DNA of 64,000 nt from Edaphochlamys debaryana (lineage: Eukaryota > Chlorophyta > Chlorophyceae > Chlamydomonadales), in the NCBI GenBank assembly GCA_016858145.1, contig JAEHOE010000133.1, positions 1 through 64,000 on the forward strand. The letters are read 5' to 3'. Below the pieces are notes generated by a model. That model made no database searches. It was given only the letters and a program-made list of their open reading frames with translations, and was not told where the DNA came from. Each line of letters starts with the position of its first letter. Within the stretch, counting starts at the first letter, position 1. Below are positions 24,801-37,000 of this stretch, one piece after another. A program made the translations under genes and the position numbers.

Positions 24801-27800
24801 ATGTTGCTGATTAGTCACTGGCTGGCGTGCATCTGGTACATGATGTACATCTTTGGCGGCTACAAGCACGCCGACAACTGGGCGTTCCTAGCGGCGACCG
24901 AGGACGAGGAGGACAAGATGATCTTCAAATATGTGGTGTCCTATTACTACTCTTTCCTGCTGCTGGTGAGTGCGGGCCGACATGGGGCAAGGGCCTGCAG
25001 TGAGGCACTTGGCCGCAAGCCGCGCCTGAACCTGATGCCACAATTTCTGACCCCGCGATGCTGGGTCATCCTCATTGCTTGGACTTGGGCTTGGGCTCTG
25101 TCGCCTGATGCCACAACTTCTGATCCCACGATACCGGTACCACCCCGTACTAGGTCGGCGACAACATCCCAGTGTTCAATAACTATGAGCGCGTGTTTTA
25201 CACGGTCGTGGAGATGCTGGGAATCTTCTTCTACTCTGCCATCGTGGGTCAGATGGCCACCCTCGTGGCCACAATGAACGTGGCGGTCAACAGACACGCG
25301 TAAGCAAGAGCGGGGGGACCTTTCGGAGCATTGGAGAAGGGGAGGGGAGGGTTGGGATGGCAGGGAGACGAGGATGGGAATAAGCAAGGAGGAAAGGTGG
25401 AAAGAGGGAGGGAAGACAAGGGCACGTGGTGTCAGAGGCAGGCGCCCCGGCTGGTGGGCCCTCCTTCCTCCATCTGCACGCGCAGCTTCATCTCCATCCG
25501 GCGCCCCCTCCTCTTCCCCCGCAGTCAGAAGGGCATCATGACTCAGGACACGCTGCGGTACTGCGGTGTACCGGATGCCCAATGCGAGGCGGTACAGCAG
25601 TACTTCGACTGGCTGCAGGTGGGACTGGGGGTTGGACGGAGTCCAGGCGTGCAAGCAGGGGCCTCGACCAGGTCTGTGGAAGCACACAGCTGAGGAGGGC
25701 CGCCGTGGGGTGCCGGCTGAGCGGCTAGGGACAGGAGCTCGGTGATACGTGCGTCTGCGGCAACCTCCAACCGCCTCCAACCGCCCTGCCTCACCGGTGC
25801 TCCGCTGCCGCCCCTTCCGCCCCCCAGCTGCGCTCCCACCCGGGCGCCGAGGGCATGAGCTTCCTCACGGACCTGCCCGCCTCCATGTTCCGGGAGCTGC
25901 ACATGTACATGTGAGGGGGCGGGAGAGGGTGGGCCGGGGGGTGGGAGATGAGCGACGGAACGGGCCAAGCCGGAAGTAGGAAGGAGCGCAGGGCACGGAG
26001 GAGAGGGGCGCCTATGAGACTGCACGCCATCTCGCCTGATCCCCAGCAACACCTGGCCGCGACCCCCCTTTCCCTCCCTGCGCCAGGTACATGCACTCCG
26101 TGAGCAAGGTGCCACTGTTCGCCAACCTGGAGAACGGCTTCCTGCGGGCGCTGGCCACCCGCGTGTCGCTCACCTCCATGACCCCCAGCGAGTGGATCTT
26201 CCGAGTGGGGGACGTGGGCCACTGCATGTGAGCGCCCGGGGCGCCGGGATGGCGCTGCCAGCAGCGGCACGCCCCCAAGTATTCAGCATCCTTCTGGCCA
26301 CCACCGTTGCGCACGACCACTCCGCCGACCCCGGCCCCCAGTCCATTCATTCCTCACAACGCCCTCTCTTGCCCACTCCCAGGTACATCATCAAGAAGGG
26401 CAACGTGGCCGTGACCTCGGCCCGCTGCGAGATCATCTCGCTCCTGGGCCCCGGCGACATCTTTGGCGAGGTGGCCCTGCTGTCCACGGGCAAGCGCACC
26501 GCCAACTGCACCGCTCTGGGCTTCGTGGACCTGGCGGTGCTCACCAAGCAGGACCTCGCGGTGCGTGCTGCGTGCTACGCGCTGCGTGCTGCGTTGGTTT
26601 GGGCCGTGCTGGGCATGCGGCGTTTGGGGCTCCGGGTGACGCCTCTGCTGTGGCCCCCTCCTCTCACTCCCACTACCTACCTCCATCCGCTCTTAACCGC
26701 CCCACCCCAGGTGGTCATGCACGACTACCCCTACAGCGCCGCCCTCATCCGCCAGCGGGCGGCCGAGAAGATGGTGGAGCTATCGGTGAGCACCGGCACC
26801 GGCGGAGGGCGGGGGTGGGCGGTGGCGCACGGAGCAACCGCCCCGCGTGCACCACGACACCACGCGTCAGCCCACGTGCCTTGACCCTCACGTGCCTCCG
26901 CGCCCCTCACGTGCCCCGCCCGCCCCCGCTCCGCCCCCAGGTGACGCGCAAGATCTGGCTGCCGGGTCACGAGGATGACGTGGGCATGGAGCACGACCAG
27001 GACCGGCAGCGGGAGCGGGAGCGGCGGGACGCGCAGTCGCGGGCCGCCACGGACGGAGACGAGGGCGACGAGGAGGAGGAGGAAGAGGCGGAGGAGGAGG
27101 AGGGAAAGGAGGGGCTGGGGACCTCGCCCAAGCGGGCCGGCAGCGACAGCGACGGCAGCGGCAGCAGCGGCATCCGCCGGCGGCGGCCGGCTGGCGGCGC
27201 CGGTCTCGCGGGGGCGGCGGTGGGCGACAGCTCGGGGGAGGGCAAGGAGGGCGGCAGCTGGCATACGAGCGGCGACAGCAGTGGCAACGAGGCTAAGGCC
27301 GAGGCCAAGCACCGTCCGCCACCCCCGCCGGCTGCGCCATTACCGCTGGCCTCCGCCCCAGTCTCTTCCAGCCGCGACCGCGCCTCTCCCTCGGCCCCAT
27401 CCCTGGCGCCAGCCCCAGGCGAGGCCCCGGCCTTGGCGCAGGGGCCGGCGCCGGCGTCCGGGCGTGCGAGCAAGGAGCAGCCGCGCGGGTCCCCCGAGGA
27501 GGACTCCGCCGCGGCGCTGCGCTCCCGCCTCTCCCACGACAGCCAGAAGCAAAACAGCCGCGTCTACTGGCGCTCCATCGATATCGCCCGCCCCACGGAT
27601 GTCCTTCAGCTCACGCCCCGGGCCCAGGCGGAGGCGGACGCGCGCGCCAGCGCCGCCGCCACAGCGGCTGCCGCTGCCGTCGCCGCGGTGCCGCCGCCGC
27701 CGTCCGGCGGAGTGGCGCCGTCGTCTCGGCCGGGGACTCGGATGGGGCCGGGGGCGGGGCCGGGGCCGGGGCGGGGGTCGGGGGTGGAGAGCGGCGGCAG

Positions 27801-30800
27801 CAGCCGGCCCGAGAGCAAGCGGCACTGGCGCTCCATCGATATCGCCCGGCCCACGGATGTGCTCCAGCTCACGCCACGGAACGAGGCGCTCTCCGCACCC
27901 CCGCCCCCGTCCCCGCCCCCGCCCCCGGCCGCTGCCCAGATCGGGGCAGCCGCACCGGCCTGGCAGGCCCGACCCACATCCGCAGGCTCCGACGGCAGCC
28001 GCCTGACGCCCAGCCGCTTGGCCAGCGGCCTCGCCGACCTAGACTCCCACGCGCCGCCCTCCTCACAGCGCCCGGCACGGCCGACCTCTGGCCGCGCCGG
28101 CTCCGGTGCGGGCGGCATCCTGGGGGTGGACCTAGCCTCGATCTTCTCCTCCTCGCTCTACGCCCCCAGCCGCCGCGGCTCGGGCCGCATCGTGCCGGAG
28201 CGAATCAACGGCAGCCCCCGAGGCATGCCGCCGCCGCCGGGAGGAGCAGGAGGCACGGGGCCCGGGGCAGCGGCGGCGGCGGCTGCTGGAGCTGGGGCCG
28301 CGTCCTCCTCGGTGCCGCCGGGCTTGCGCGCTGCTCGCCCTGCGGCTACAGGGCCGGGCCCCGTGGCCGAAGCGCTGCTCGATAGCCTCTCGCCCCCCGC
28401 GTCCCGGGGCGTCACTCAGCAGGGTGTCGTCCCGGCGCCTCACCCGCAGCCCCACCCGCTCGAGCGCCCGCACCCCCACCCCTCCGCCGCCCCTTCACCC
28501 GACCCAGAATCCTGCTATCCGGCCTCCTCGGGACCCGGACAAGCCGCGTCTTTCCGGACCGCCCGGACTCGCCGGGCGTCTAGTCTGGGGGTGGGCCTGG
28601 GGGGTGGGCCCCCCGGGGCCCCGCACAGAGCCTTCGCAACGCCCAGCCCTGGCGTCGGGCCAGACGATGATCTGGAGCTGGACGAGCTTGCCGTACCGCC
28701 TGGCCTCCGTACAACCGCCTCGGGGCACAGAAGTATGCACGGGCACGGGCATGGGGCCGCGCTGCACCGTACGATGACCCAAGGCGGAGCGTCGAGCGCG
28801 GGGCTGGGCGGCGGCCGTACGACGGGCGGCGTCAGTACGGCAACCACGGGCACGGGCATGGTGCCCGCGTCACCAAGCATCACAACCAACGGCATGGCGG
28901 GCGGGCGGACGTACGGCGCATCGCGGAGATCTTCCACAGTTGGCGTCAAGGCCAGCCAGAACCTCAACCTCTGGTACATGGAGCAGCTCCAGATCTCCAC
29001 CACCTCGCCACGAGATCTTGTGGACGAGCGGACCACGGCGGGTGGAGGAGCCGACGGCGGCGGTGGCAGCGGCGGCGGCGGCTACGGCAGCATTGTGCCG
29101 GCGTCTCCAGCCATCTACGCATCGCAAGGGGGCCACGCACACGGTGCGGAGCGGGAGGGCCGGAGCCGCGCTGCCAGCAGCCGCCGTCGCAGCACGCTTT
29201 CCCTGGCGCCACCCGACGCCACCGCCGGCGCGGGGCTGCAGACGACAATGGCGGCACTGGCGGCGGCGGCAGCCGCCGCTGGGTTGGGCCTGGCAGAGCC
29301 TGGCTCCCCCGCCGCCGCTACGCGCCCAGTGATTCCCCGCCTGCCGCTGGCATCTCGGCTGGCGACGGCGGCAGCCGACCCTGCCGCCGCCGCCGCCGCT
29401 GCCGCCGTCGTCGACGACGGCCCGCACTTCACAGACGAAGAGCCTCAGCTCATCGTCACAGTCAGCCGCCGCGCCCCGCCGCCGCCCGCTGCCGCTGGCG
29501 CCGCCGCCGACAGCAGCGGCGGCGGCGGCGGCGGCGGCGACCCATGGTCGCCCGTAGGCCGCCCCGTCTCCGCCGCGCCCGCTGCCTCGGCCCGCGGCGC
29601 CCGCGCCCTCAGCCGTGCGACCACCGTCGACGAGCGCTCCCGCCACCCCACCGGACTCGGGTCGCGGTCCCTGCGCACGGGGAGGAGCGTGGCGCGGCGG
29701 GTGACGGAGGCGGAGCCGCCGTCGCCTCCTCCTCCGCCGCCGCCGCCGGTTCACGTGTACGTGCCGGCGGCGGAGGGCGGCGCCAAGGTGCAGCGGCTGC
29801 CCGACGGGGGGTACTACGTGTGTGAGGAGGTTTGGGACGCGCTGCAGACCAAGGTGGGTGGGGTGAGGGCGTGGAGTGTTGAAGGGCCTGACGGGCAGGT
29901 GTGTCTGCGTGGGCTAATGAGGGCGACCGGCCACAGCACGGTAGCGTTTTGGGCGTGCCCAGCCGCAGCGTTGGCCCTGCACCTACCGCCACGCCCCGCC
30001 ACGCAACGCAACGCTTCCGCCCCCAGGTGCTGGGCGGGCTGGAGACGTGCGAGGCCGCCGTCACGGACCTAGCCATGGCCCTGGTACGGCTGGACGAGAA
30101 CGTTACCCGGCTGGAGGAGGCGCAGGCGGGCGGCGCGGAGCCCAGCGCGCTGCTGGGCACCCTGCCGGGGCAGATCGGGGACGGACCCGGGCCGCAGGCC
30201 AGCAGCATGTCCTTGTCCGCGCTCCGGAGCTCGATGGCGGGTGGGCCGGGCGGAGGACTGGGGGGAGGCGGCGGGGCGCTGACGGCGCGTGGAGGCGTGG
30301 GCAAGCTGAGCTGGGACGGGCGCGGCGGAGAGGGCGTGCTGGGCCTGAGTATGAGCCTGGGAGGCGGAGGGGCGGGCAAGAGCGTGACGAGCACGGCCGG
30401 CGCAGGCCTGGGCCTGGACCTGGACCTGTCGGGGCCCAGCCGGGCCTCGATCCGGAACATTGGCGGTACCGGCAGCGGCGGCACGGGCGACGGCGCAGGC
30501 GCGTTCGGCGGCGCCGCTGGCGAGGCGGCGGCGGCGGCGGCGGCAGGCGTCAGCGGCGAAAGCAGCGCCAACAACACTGGCACGGGCTACGTCCGCGCGG
30601 GCAGCCTTCAGAAGACGGCGTCAGGCCGCCGCAGCGCCGCCGCCACCGCCAGCGCGGCGGCGGCGGCCGTCGGCGGGCTGCAAAAGACCCCCTCCGGCCG
30701 ACGGGCCGCCAGCGGCCCTGTCAGCAACACCTCCGTCAATGCCGCCGCCCCGCCCTGGTCCGCTGCCGCGGGAACCCGTGGGCCCCGCTCCTCCATTACA

Positions 30801-31544
30801 AACGTCCCCGCCGGGCCGTCGTCGTCCACCTCTGGCGGCGCCGCCATCGCCGCCGCCGCCGGCGCGGGCTCGTTCCACGTCAACCGCCGCGCTGGCAGCC
30901 ATCAACCGGCGCCCGGTACGGACTCGTACGACTTCCTCTTCGGCGGCGGCGACGGCGGCGCCGCCAGCGGCCACTTAACCCGCAACGCCCTCTCGCGCCT
31001 GAGCTTCGATCCCGGTTCGGGGCCCTCCATGTCGACCGCGTCAGCTGCGCGGCTGAGCTTCGACCCCGCCGCCTCCGGCCCCTCGGCTTCAGCCGCCCGG
31101 GCCCAGCGCATGCGAGCACTTGGCGGGCTGGGGAGCGGCGGCGCGGGTGGGGGCGGGGGCGGGCACAGGGCGAGCGAGGACCGGGAGGGCACTGGGGACG
31201 GAAGCAGCGGCAAGGCCGGCGGAGGAGGGGGAGGAGCCGGCTGGATGCGCGCGGCGGCGGCGCTCAGGCCCGGCACCGCCGCCTCTACGGCCACCGCTGC
31301 GGTCCGGAGGCTGCTGCTGGTCGCAAAGGACGCACGTGATGCACGTGATGCGACGGGCAGGAGCGAGGGCGGGGCGGCGGGGGGTGCATCAGGAGGACGC
31401 AGGGGTGGGTCGGAGTCGCAGGTGGAATCGGCGGCAGTGGAGGCGGGGGTGCAGGAGGAGGAGCTGGAGGCCCGGCCTGCGCCGCGGCCCCGGGGCGGTC
31501 TGGCGGCTAAGGGTGTCCTCAAGCGAGATGGAAGCAAGCTCTAG
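21810..31544 (+). CDS. Giant cyclic-nucleotide-binding voltage-sensor cation channel
   Basis: Fifteen exons: 21810-21869, 21940-22053, 22260-22317, 22579-23636, 23906-23946, 24183-24354, 24546-24965, 25154-25299, 25525-25618, 25828-25910, 26087-26227, 26383-26560, 26711-26785, 26941-29853 and 30027-31544 (TAG), giving 2356 residues. Intron 2 is GC-AG. S1-S6 span residues ~444-690: S1 begins at RGWDILVMSM, S4 is KAPRLLRLGRLLRFLDGF with Arg every third position, and S6 ends near YSAIVGQMATL. A linker with QQYFDWLQLRS leads into a cyclic-nucleotide-binding domain (~755-860) whose phosphate cassette FGEVALLSTGKRTANC keeps the key Arg. This layout is that of CNG/HCN/EAG-family channels. The pore reads SFLLLVGDNIP, without the K+ signature GYG. 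The 1500-residue C-terminal tail and the 350-residue N-terminal region are low complexity with many RRxS/T sites. Confidence 0.9.
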
Positions 31545-32540
31545 TATTGGCATTTGGTCAGGATATGGGATGCGGCCGCCAGTTGCGGCGGAGAGGCGGA
31601 AGAGTTGGGTAACGGGGTGGACCTGTTCGGAGGACTGCTGCGAGCGGAGGTGGATACTGCCAGGGTAATGAGGGGTGGGGACGGCTGCACTCTTTGATTT
31701 CTTGGAGGGAGCTCTCTCTGGAGGCTCGGCATAGTTTGTTTGGTCCCTGTGCTTCTCCATGCGCGTGCCGCATTGACACAGAAGGAGCTCTGTGTGATAT
31801 CTGGGCACGACCGGTGCGGGGCGCAACCGAGCGCACCGTGGCTCCTTACGTCATTTCACGTGCACGCTTTGGCTCTATATCTTCACGTGACGCAATCGTA
31901 GTATGTACGAGAGGGAATACCACGCGGAGGGAGGTTTGTGGGCATGAACGCTAGCTGGGTGCTGCGTGGCTTGTCGCCTGTGGCCGCCGCCGCCAGCGTG
32001 CACATATTATATGGTGAGGGCGGGTTTAAACGTACCTGCAGGCACCGGACTTAGTGGCTTATGTCCCATTGGAAGTCCGTTCATCGTGGTCTGGGTGCCT
32101 GTGTTAGGCTTGACGGTTGCACTTCCCGGGACGTCCTGAGCATGCATGGTGGCTGGATAATGCACCAGGCAAGGCTCGGATCTTTGCGCACCGGCAGTGG
32201 AGGGGACCACAGAAGCAATAAGGGAATCATCCCAGCAGCTGCAGCACGACCTGCACCAGGGCTGTACCGTGTCAGTGTCGCGGCTCGGTGTAGCCGACTT
32301 ACTGTGTGACCCAATTACTCTTTGTGTTGCTGTTGGGACAGAGACCCACGCACGTTGCCATGTTGTGTTGTTTGGAGAGGAGGAGCACGGTGGAGACTCT
32401 GCTAGGGTACGTCGGCCCGCATTTGGGCTCGGGCGGGCGCCGCTGTGACATGGCTGCGGCTGCTGACAGGGTCGTGTCTTACACAAGTTGTCGTGGGCAT
32501 GTGGCTGTGCCTGATTGGGGCAGTCCACCAAGTGAGACAA

Positions 32541-32885
32541 CCGGACGGCGGAGCTTGGGGCAGAGAGGGCATCGGGTCCAACGTCATTGGTTCCTATCAT
32601 ACGTGCGTGCGTCAAGTTGTGCACCGGTATGGAAGGGAGCAGGGCTTGGCATGACAAGCCGACGGCGGAGCTTGGGGGCGTGTGATACCCCCGGGCGTTC
32701 ACAGATGAAGGGCTTGCAGTAGGCTTCCGGCGTTATTGGTTCCGTGGTTATCTGTGGTTCTGCGGTGTTCTTCTTGTGCCTAATCGTGTGCATCATACGT
32801 GCGCACATCATGTTGCGCACCGGTATGCCGGTGTACGTTACCGGTACATGGCCGGTGAGGGGTGAGCAGGGCTGGCATGGAAGGG
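32541..32885. repeat. Two diverged tandem repeat units
   Basis: Blocks shared in the same order are GACGGCGGAGCTTGGGG (32545, 32659), ATTGGTTCC, ATCATACGTGCG, a GTTGxGCACCGGTATG block (about 32613 and 32812) and GAGCAGGGCTxGGCATG. The second unit is longer and holds additional CCGGTA/TACCGG palindromic steps at 32820-32855. Confidence 0.55.
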
Positions 32886-33392
32886 AGCGTGGTGTCTAGG
32901 ATGGCAACGCGGCTGGCGGATATCGGCTGCAATCTGGTTACAACCTCACGCCTCCAACCCCTGACGCGTGACTGGCGTGAGTTATCCCTCATGTAACACC
33001 TGCCCAGGATTGCAGAGTCCCAGGGACGGCCCTCACAGCCCAGCTAGCGACACCAGCACTTCAACGGAGCACAGATCCCTCGACTGACGTGCACCGGCAA
33101 GCGAGCTCGTGCAACGAAGGGAACCCTCTGGGCACAACCTCCATGGCGCCTCCAGCCCGCGCTCAATCAGGCCAGCCGTCCAGCGTCCAGAGCAGACCAC
33201 AGCTTGGCAGCACACGACGACCCCTCTTCAAGAGGTTCCCCGCCAGGGGGGATGTTCGTGGACCTGAATGTTGGGAACGGCACACCATCGAAACGGGTCT
33301 ACGTGCCCTTGGTTCAACCCTCAAACCCCTTATGCGGACACGCAGAAGCGTGACACAGGCCCTTGCCCCGGCTCTGACTGAGGGGCCCTACT

Positions 33393-33419
33393 CACAGCAC
33401 AGCACAGCACAGCACAGCC
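33393..33419. repeat. Microsatellite (ACAGC)n
   Basis: Four to five perfect ACAGC units. It lies in the intergenic region and has no evident role. Confidence 0.7.
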
Positions 33420-34069
33420 TTGCTCGCCTTATCGGGGTACAGAGCTTTATGGTCACGCCAGCACAACAATACACGCCCGGCCCCGGTTTGAATAGTTCGT
33501 GAGTAAGGGTACGAGGTTCGTGAGCAGAAAGGCCGGGAAAGGCCAGGAGCCTCGCAACAGGCTTAGGGCTCAGCATCCACATGTGGCCGCAATCGCCAAG
33601 GGCCCTGCTAAGACGAAGGGCCCCACTCATAACCTTAAATCCCCCTCTTCTTGCCATGGCCACACGCTGCTCCGAACCGGCCAGTACTCATAACTTTTGG
33701 GCCCGCCACATCTTATAGACACCACCAGCTCTGGTACACGCCAGCTCACCATCGGGCTGGACAGCAGCGTTCGGTACCCATACGTTGGGGCCCCCCAGGG
33801 TTCCAGCCCCCCACTCCCCGGCTTGGCACTTCCAATGAGCCATCATGCAAAGCAATTCCCCTCATAGCGCATAAGCCCCTCCTGACCATTTGACAACTCT
33901 TGTGTGATGCAACTTGTACGACCATCAGCCTCCACGTCGTCAACGCTTATGATATACTGCCAAACGACACGAAGTCCCGGACGACACCGCGGCATCAACG
34001 CTAACCCCAGCCGTCCCTCTAAACTGAGCTTTTTAAATCTTCACAGCAGATTGACGCTAGCCAGCCGCC

Positions 34070-37000
34070 CTACCTCGTGCCACTGCCGCCAGCCGCCCCC
34101 GCCCCCGCCAGCCGCCCCTTGCCCCGCACCCCCTCCTCCTCGCCCTCTCCGCCCTCCTCCCTTCCAATGCCCGCTCCCGCCCCCGCCGCTGGCGCCGGCT
34201 CCACCGACCGGCTCGCCGCCGCCGCGGCCCGCCGCCGCGTGAAGGCCCTCCGCCGGGGCAGCTCCAGAGCCAGCCCCACGGCTGTGGCCACGAGCAGTGT
34301 GGCCAGCAGGCGGCCAAACACGCCGTCCGACTGCACGTGACGCGCCTCGCACAGTCCCAGGCAGGCGGAGTGGATCAGGGCCATGGGCAGGCGCCGATGA
34401 AGCCGGATCTGGGAGGCGGGTTCAGGAGAGAGGACAGAACGAGGGTGTTGAGGAGGAGGAAGGGCTGTTTGCTTTCAGGCGCACGGACCCTGCCATGGGT
34501 GCCCGGCTGCTGTACTGAGCCTGCGTCTTGTGTGTGCACGCACTGCGAGCCACACACGTGCTGCCGTACTGTCGTACCTGGTCCCACATGGGCCGCACCA
34601 GGCCGTGCATCAGGACTTCGATGGGCAACGTCCTGGGGCGGAGGTGGGCCGGAGATCTGGGATCAGGGGTCGTGCACAGCAGCCCGATGCAGCTGGATCA
34701 GTGACGTGTACTAAAGTACTAAAGTTGGGTCCAAAAAACAACCACAGTTAGAAAGGCCAGGACCAGCCCTCCCACTCACCTGAGGGTGCCGTTCACCGAC
34801 TCATCCCAGGGCAGGATCCCTGCCAGGACGCCCAGGAGCGTGCCCACCTGCATGCACGATGCATGCCAGGGACAAGCCGAGTTACGACGAGGCGACTGAG
34901 CACAGGTCCCAGCACTGGCCCTAACATGGGCTCAGAAGGGTTCCATGCGCGGCCCAGAGCAAGGCTAGAGGGTTTAGGCTAGCTGCTCGCTAGCAGGATC
35001 CGCACTGCAGTCAATGCCCAGCACCGGTCACCCATGGTCCCATGCCCAGCGCCTGTAGACAGGAACGCACCTCCGCGGCCCAGAAGCCCAGTGCCAGGCC
35101 CTCCCGGCGGCGGGGGTATGCCAGGGCGCAGAGGGAGAAGCCCAGGCGCAGCAGACCCTGCGCCAGCCACAGCTGCGGGGGCAGGGCGACATGTGAGAAG
35201 GTTCGTCGCGACTTGGTGGGGCAGCGCGTGTTTTGGGTGGGGCAGTGGGGGGAGCGCTAGTTTAAGATTTCCCCCTCCCCACCACCACCACACCCCTCAA
35301 GGCCCCAGCCATCCCCACAGCCCCGCGACGCGACGCACCCAACGCACCAGGCGCCGCGCGGGCAGCCAGCCGCCGCCCCCAGCCGCCGCCGCCCTGGCCG
35401 CCGTCGGCGCGGCCCCCAGCGCCCACAGCAGCCGCCCACCCATCAGGGCCACGAGCGCCCCGTTGTTGATGAGGCCCCAGCCGTCGCCCTGCGAGGCGGC
35501 GGCGGCGTGGTAGGCCCCGTACTCGGCCTCGACGGCGGCGTCGGGGAAGCCCAGGAAGCAGGCCGCCAGCGGGGAGCGGCCCAGGGCGGCTGGCGGCGGC
35601 GGCGGCGGCGGAGGCGGCGGCAGGGTAGACGGGTGAGAAGATGGGGAGTCGCTGGCGAAGGTGGAGTCGCAGGCGTCCTCGAAGACCTCGGCGGCGGCCT
35701 CAGTGGCGGCGGCAGCCTCGGTGGCGGCGGCAGCGGCAACCTTGGCGACGGCGGCGGCAGCCTCGGTGGCGGCGGCGGCGGCAGGACCCTTGGCTGCGGC
35801 GGACGCGGCAGCGATTTCGGCAGCGTCAGCGGCGTCGGCGACGGCGGCGGCGGTGCTGGCGGTGAGGGTGGTGGAGCTGACAAGGACGCCAGCGCCGCCG
35901 CCGCCGCCGCCGTCGGTTGTGGCGCTGGCGGCGGATCGGGTGGCGGCGGAGCGCGGCGGCGACGGAAAGCCCAGGCCCGAGGCGCCCCTGTCCATGCTGG
36001 GTTGGTAGAGGGGCAGGGGGTAGCTGGCGACGCGGCCGCCAATGTCCGACGTCTCGGGGGTGTAGGGTCCCTTAAAGAGCCGAGCGGCGCTGGCGGAGGA
36101 GGGGTTGGAGACGGGGCTGGAGGAGGCTGCCTGCGGCAGATCATGGGTGGCTGCGGAGGAGAAGGGCGAGGTCGCGAGGGTCGAGGCGGGGTGGGGCACG
36201 TCGGGCGGCTCGAAGGTCTCCTCCGGGAGGCAGTCCAGGGGGGCGACGGAGGCGAAGGGCGAGCAGGTGGGCTCGGAGCTGAGCGCAGGGCTGCTTCCGC
36301 CTGCCATGAGCACTCGGGGGTGCGGGTTTGCCGTGTCCGCGGAGGCGGAGGCGAAGGCGAAGGGGAAGGCGGTGGCGCTGGGGCCGGGTCCGGCGGTGGC
36401 GGCGGCGGCGTTTGCGTTGGTTGCCGTGGCGTGCGGGTGCGGGTCGGCGGTAGTGGTGGAGGAGGCGCTAGTGGCGCCGGGGCCTGCCGGGCTGGCACTG
36501 GCGGCGGTGGTGGCAGCTGCGGTGGCGGCGATGGCAGGGCTAGGAGATGGCGCGGGCTGAGGCGGCCGCAGGGCCGAGCCGGCGGCGGCGGTGTTCGACC
36601 CCGGGCTGACGTACGGCAGGAGGGCGGTGCGCGCCGCCTCCGTCACCAACCGCTCGGTGGCAGTTAGCGGCGGTTGCAGCGTCCGCAGGTGGCGGCAGAG
36701 GCCGTCGGCGACGCACAGCACCTCGCCGGCGCCGCCCGGGGGCAGCGGCAGCGGCAGCGTCGTGCTGGAGCTGCCGCCGCCGCCAGAGCCCGCCGCCGCC
36801 GCCGCCGCCGCCGCTTGGTCGGCCCTCTCCAGTAGGAATGCCAGGTCGGACACCAGCGGCGCACAGTGGTCCCTCCACTCGACGGCGCCGCCAGCGGCGC
36901 TGGCGGCGGTGGCGGCTCCGCTGCCGTACTCCAGCCGCACCACCTGGCTGATGCCCGCAAGCTCCGCCGCCACGTCTTCCGGTACGGCAAGGAGCGTCAC

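Larger units (their letters stand above)
31545..34069. other. Intergenic region between convergent genes
   Basis: This holds the 3' ends of the channel gene and of the minus-strand gene at 34070. TGTAA occurs at 32992-32996 (plus) and TTACA at 32937-32941 (TGTAA on minus), so both genes may end near here with 3' UTRs over 1 kb. I found no coding exon. Confidence 0.4.

Noticed and set aside
27340..30583. Long alternative-frame ORFs over the channel tail
   Set aside because: They are Arg/Pro/Ala shadows of the GC3-rich channel exons and lack any domain pattern.
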